This document shows, in pieces, positions 56,401-62,400 of a stretch of 64,000 nt of DNA (its first letter is position 1; each line of letters opens with the position of its first letter). The DNA comes from Bacteroidales bacterium (GTDB lineage: Bacteria > Bacteroidota > Bacteroidia > Bacteroidales > Marinilabiliaceae): positions 62,001 through 126,000 of the forward strand of contig SUWW01000007.1 in assembly GCA_015061285.1 (NCBI GenBank), read 5' to 3'. A program made the position numbers and the translations under genes. The notes beneath the pieces are model-generated. The model was given only the letters and a program-made list of their open reading frames with translations, did no database searches and was not told the origin of the DNA.

Positions 56401-59400
56401 GCATAGAAGAACTCGAACCAGGTTTCTATGTTGGCTATGTAAACGAAGTTGTCTACGACACCGATGGAACAACCAAACTCCGCGACTTCCAGCTCTATAA
56501 GATGGTTGAACTTGCATACCAAAAGACGGTTGTGTTCGACCAATATATCAAGACTGTTGAAGCATGCGCTGGCGAAGGTGTTCCTACTCAAGCCCTCGTT
56601 ACACTCAATGGCTTCACCGATGCAGAACTTGGCTTACAGATAACCCGCGACACAATAGGCATGACCGATCAGGAGAAGATTGACTTCTTGAACAATCTTG
56701 TAACCTTCACATGGAACGGTCACCCTGGTAAAGATGTAACTAAGAAGGTGAAGATTGCTCGATCTTCGGGTAAACTCAATCAGTATTATCTCGAATCGGC
56801 AACGCTCGATACCTATTTGGAAGACGGTGAACCAAAAGATGTTGATTATACACTTACTATTAGTGCTCCGCAGTCGGGTTGTGTGTTCACGGGTAATACT
56901 ACTGTCGTTGGTATCAAGCCGATAACCTTCAATCTTACTGCAAATGACATCTGCGATGTAAAGAAAAGAACGCTCACCGTAAGCGATTTCTCTTACAATG
57001 GCGAAGAGAGTAAATATGACTTCTTCTGGACTGGTGATAGCATACCTCAAGATTTTAGCTTTACTTATCCGAAAACATCCGTTATGCCGGCTGGTGGTTA
57101 TGTTCAACTTACCATCTCAGATAAGGCTAACGCTTCATGCCAGCACACCGAGTCGATATTCTTGCCATCGGATATTGTTGTGGAATACAAGACTACGCCA
57201 GTAACTTGTAAAGGTGGCAACGATGGTCACATAGTTATTGAAGGTAATCACGGCGAGGGTGTAGGTGCTCTGCCTAAGTATGCTGAATATGGCTATACAT
57301 ACACATGGAAATATGCACCTAATAGTGTAGGTAAGTTAGAAAATGCAATAACCGATGCAATGTATAGCGAAACTTGCACTCCTAACCAAACCTCTGCTTC
57401 GGGTGTATATATACAAAAGACATCGCCTTACGCTCTCGACGGCCCTGCTGGTTGGTACGAGGTGACTGTAACAAACGATAACACTACTGATTTCAGTGGC
57501 TGCTCAGTAACAAAGCATATCTATCTCGATACATACGAAATAAATGCCGACGTATCGCACACCGATGTTGTCTCTTGTGATGCAAGTGCTACGGGTACTA
57601 TCACTGTTCGTCCTAAAGGTGGTATCGCGCCGTATACTGTAATGGTTAAGGTTGGTAATAATGCTAATACTTCACAAGTTCAGTCGACCAAGAAGGATAT
57701 AAAGGAAAACAATCCATGGACATTTGAAAACATCCCTGCTGGCGACTATACCATCGTTGTAGAAGATGCTACTAAGTGCGATAGTGTATACTCTGTAACA
57801 GTAGAACAAACTGAGCAAATTACTGCTACTCTTCAAGAGTTTACCATGAAAGCCGGCGATGCAAACGGCGGCTCAGCTAAGATTATGATCACTGGTGGTA
57901 AGTCTCAGCAATACATGGTTAAGCTCGTGAACAACACTACCGGTTCGTCTACCTCGTTCAGCTTGCCATCAACCGATACCAACTATTCGTTCGATGCCGC
58001 AACTAATATTGTAACAATCAACAAACTTGTTGCAGGTGAATATAGTGTTGAGGTTTCGGACAACGATCCGCAAGGCGATTCATATTCGTGCCGTGCAAGT
58101 CTCACATTTGGTTTGAATGTAAATACATATCCATACAAACCTAAGTGTGCAACCGATGAAGATGGCAAGATTGAGTTGAAGGTAACAGGCTATACCGATG
58201 CAACTAAGTTGAGCTATAGCATAAGTAAAGATGGTACAGATGTTACTTCATCCGTACAAAAATCGACATCGACGGGTGGGGTGACGTTCAACAACCTTGC
58301 TCCTGGTACATACACAATTGTTGTTACCGATACCGAGGACATCAACAAAGGCACGTACACACTTGCTGATGTAGTGCTTGTATATGAGAAGATTCTTCAA
58401 GTATCTATTTCGGATCATACCAACGTAACATGCAATGGCAATAGCGATGGTACTATCACACTCAACGCTGTTACTTCGGGCGTAAGTAGCGTCAACTATA
58501 CATGGTACAAAGCTACTGGCGGCGCAGGAACAACGGCTGATCCATACACATTCGCAGCAATGCCAGCTGGTAGTTGGACAATGACGGCAGGTCAGGTGTT
58601 CAAAGGCTTTACTGCTGGTACATATAAAGTGCGTATCTACGAAGGCTCTGATGCCGATGGCTGCTACGACGAATCGGATATTGTTACGCTCACCGAAGAC
58701 CAAGTGGTCGACTTCATGCTTGTTGTTAACGATGGCACTGGTGATGCTTGCGACGTAAATACTCGCACAGTGGAGGTTTGGCGTGCCGACGCATTTACAT
58801 CAATTGGCGACTATAATTTCAACTGGAGCGGCAAAGCTTTCACAGGTAATAGCAATCCACAATATACTGCTGGTGGCTCGTCGGCTACTGGTACTCACGC
58901 TGGATATACATACGTAGGAAGCCTCAAGAATATCATTAACGGCGGCGATCTGAATCTGACGCTTCAGCATAAGACAAGTGGCTGCACAAGCCTTGTAACA
59001 AAGAGTGTTACACTCAACGATGAATTAACTCTTGAACTCGTTAATGTAGAGCCAATTACCTCAATTCAGAAAGCCGAGATTGTTGTCAAGGCTGAGGGAG
59101 GTTCGGGTACTTATAGCTACTCTTGGTATAAGTCGGAAACTGCTTATAATGAGACAACTCCGGCTAACATTACCTATCCTACAACGGCATTCAGGGTAAC
59201 TACTGAGCCTATTTGCGACGACCTCGAAGCTGGCTACTATGAAGTGGTTGTTACCGATGGCATCTGCAAAACCACGATGAAGGACATCATCGTGCCTACC
59301 TACGAAGGTTTGTCTGTCTCTGTGTCGGCTACACAAGTGTCGTGCAACGGACAGAGCGATGCTATTGTTACGGCTGTTGCCAAAGGTGGTAGCGGTCAGT

Positions 59401-62400
59401 ATACATATCAATGGTATATGGCTGATGCAAGCGACAACTACATAATTATTACTGGTCAGACGAGCAACCAACTCAAGAATGTAGCTGCCGGAAGCTATAA
59501 GGTGGTTGTGAAAGATTCTAAGGGTGCTCAGAACGAGGGTAGTGCAGTGGTTGTTGAGCCTGTGCCTATTTCGTTCATGCTCCAGAAGACTCAAGATATT
59601 GGTTGCGATGGTGAGAATGGTAAACTCGAGATTGTATTCGACGAAATTGCTCTGCTTCAGCAAACCTCTATAAAAGTAAATTCTGCAATACATACTTTGA
59701 CTGATGCTGAGGTTACTGCCAATAAGACATACCAAGCAAATGCAGAGAATTCAAATATCACCTTGGGTAACCAATGGAACGATGCTACTCACATACTTAC
59801 CGTAGCTTACGAGAAGAATGGCACGCGTCAGCAAATGCAGATTGAGATTAACTGGAATGGTACGAACGTTAGCGATGCAACCGGTCTCACGCAAGAGAAT
59901 CTTGTTAGTGGAAGCTACACCGTTACAGCTTCGGTAGTTTCATCGACGGGTGCTAAGAACTGTCCTGAGACACGTTCCGTTACATTCGTTCAGCCGCTTA
60001 GTGCTACATACGTATCATCGAACTCAACTTGTACAGGCAACAACACTGGTACAATCACCGTTACCACAACTGGCGGTTCTGGAGAATATTTATATGCATG
60101 GGCCGATTTGGTTGGCTTCGATGCTAATGGAAATCCAATTGAGCCTACCGATGGACAATTTACAGCGTTGAATGCACGTAGCAACTTGGCCAAGGGTACA
60201 TACTATGTACGTATCAAAGACAATGTGGCTCGTGATATGGACGGCACTGGCGTTAAGACCAATTGTACATATCCATTGCTTAACAGTACTGCAACAAATC
60301 ACCAAAACGGTTGGTTGAAGATTGAGATTGGCGACAACTATCCATTCTCTGTAAAGGGCGTCTCTACCGATGTTACCTGCTACGAAGCGCAGAACGGTAC
60401 TATCAGTTTGGCTGTTCAAGGCGGTTCGGGTAGCTATATATACACATGGTCTGGTTCGGGCGATGGTCTCAACAAGGCGAACTCGGTTTATAACCAAACA
60501 GGTCTTGCAAGTGGTAACTATCAAGTTACAGTAACCGACCGCTACTACGGATGTTCAATGTCCGAAGAATACACAATCACAGGACCTACTGAGCCACTAA
60601 CCGTTACATCGAGCGTTGAGAATGTACATTGCTTTGGCGACAACGATGGTTCTGTTACGTTCAGTGTGTCTGGTGGTACTCCATTCGATAATGGTACGAA
60701 ACTCTATCGTTATCGTCAGCAAGGCAAAGATGCTACTGATGTTCGCAACGAACTCTCGAGTGGCGATAAGATAGAAGGTCTTGAAGCTGGTAACTACATA
60801 TTCTATATCTACGATGCTAACGATTGTGTAGTTCCTATTGAAGTGACCATAGGTACGCCAGATCGCATCACGTTTAGCTACGATGTTGTTGACGTCACTA
60901 TCGACGATCCATACAATGGTAAGATTAGCATTGGTGATGTGACGGGTGGCACACAGCCTTATACGCTCGAATGGTCGTCATTCAATATACAGCAAGATGC
61001 AACAACCAAGAAATATTCAGCTGTTTCGAGTCAACCATTTGTAGCCGATGACCAATATAACGACCAGTATATGGTTTCGCCATTGCCTAAGGGTACATAC
61101 TACGTACGCGTGAAGGATGTAAATGGTTGCTACTCAAGCGAAGATGGTACTCCTATAATTATAAACGACAATGGAGCACTCTCAGTTGCCATTCGTGCCG
61201 ACTCAGTACGATGCTTCGGCGATGCTACAGGTGCTATCAACATCATGATTAACAACGGTAAGCGTCCGTTTAATATTTACATTGATGATGTGCTTGTGAA
61301 AGAGGATTATCCTGGTACCACAATGCTAATTCTCGATGGCTATGCAGTTGGCGACTATAAAGTGCGTATTGAGGATAAAGATGGCGGTGCATACGAACAA
61401 GACATAAAAGTAGAATATGCCGATGGCGCTAATGTTGCGCTCAACCTCACGCTCTCTACCGACAATGTGCCTCTATGCTATGGTGCTAAAGATGGTGTTG
61501 TGAACTACGAAGTTGTTGGTGGTAGAACACAAAAAGCTTTAGTTGTAGGAAATACAGTCGACCACTATAAATCTGTCACCTTGTCGCCTGGCGCTAAACG
61601 CTATTCCGACGAAAACGCTATTTCGCAAAGCAGCTTCACCGATTTGTATGCTGGAACATACATAGTTACTGTTACCGATTATAACAATTGTCAAGTTTCG
61701 AGTGAGATAACTATTGATGAGTACCCAGAGATAACTATTGAGAGCCCAGTTAAGAGCGATGTCAGCTGCTACAATGCAAAAGATGGTTCGTTCTCGGCAG
61801 CTATCTATGGTGGCGATGGCGACTATAAATATTATTGGCAGAAGTTTGCCAATAGCCAGTATGAAGACTTTACACTCTCTACAGGTAATGTGCCTTCGAG
61901 CACCAACCCATCTGTAGCTTCATCGAAACAAAATAGTGTTTCGATAGAAGGCCTCGAAGGTGGTTTGTATAAACTCGTTGTGAAAGACAACAAAGGATGC
62001 GAGAAGTCAGTAACATTCGAAATCTTAGAACCTACACGTCTCTACTACACAGTTCAGCACGAAAATGTTCGTAGCTGCGATGCTGGTGTTGCTACTGGCT
62101 CTATAACTATGCAGATTACTGGTGGCACACCTTCATATCAAGTAATTCTCGATGGTGGCGCTCCTGTTACTACAACAGGCTACTATCGCTTTAGTGGACT
62201 TATTGCTGGTACTCACTATATCACCATGAGCGATGCTAACGGTTGCGCTACATTCTATTCTGTTGCCGACGGTAGTGAGTTGCCATTAGCGCAGAACGCA
62301 ACTGCAGGTCAAGCTTCTCAGCCGCCTATTGAAGTTGTTATTAGTAAGTATGAAGAAATTGTGATAAGCGACCTTGAATACGTAATGAACGATGGCAATG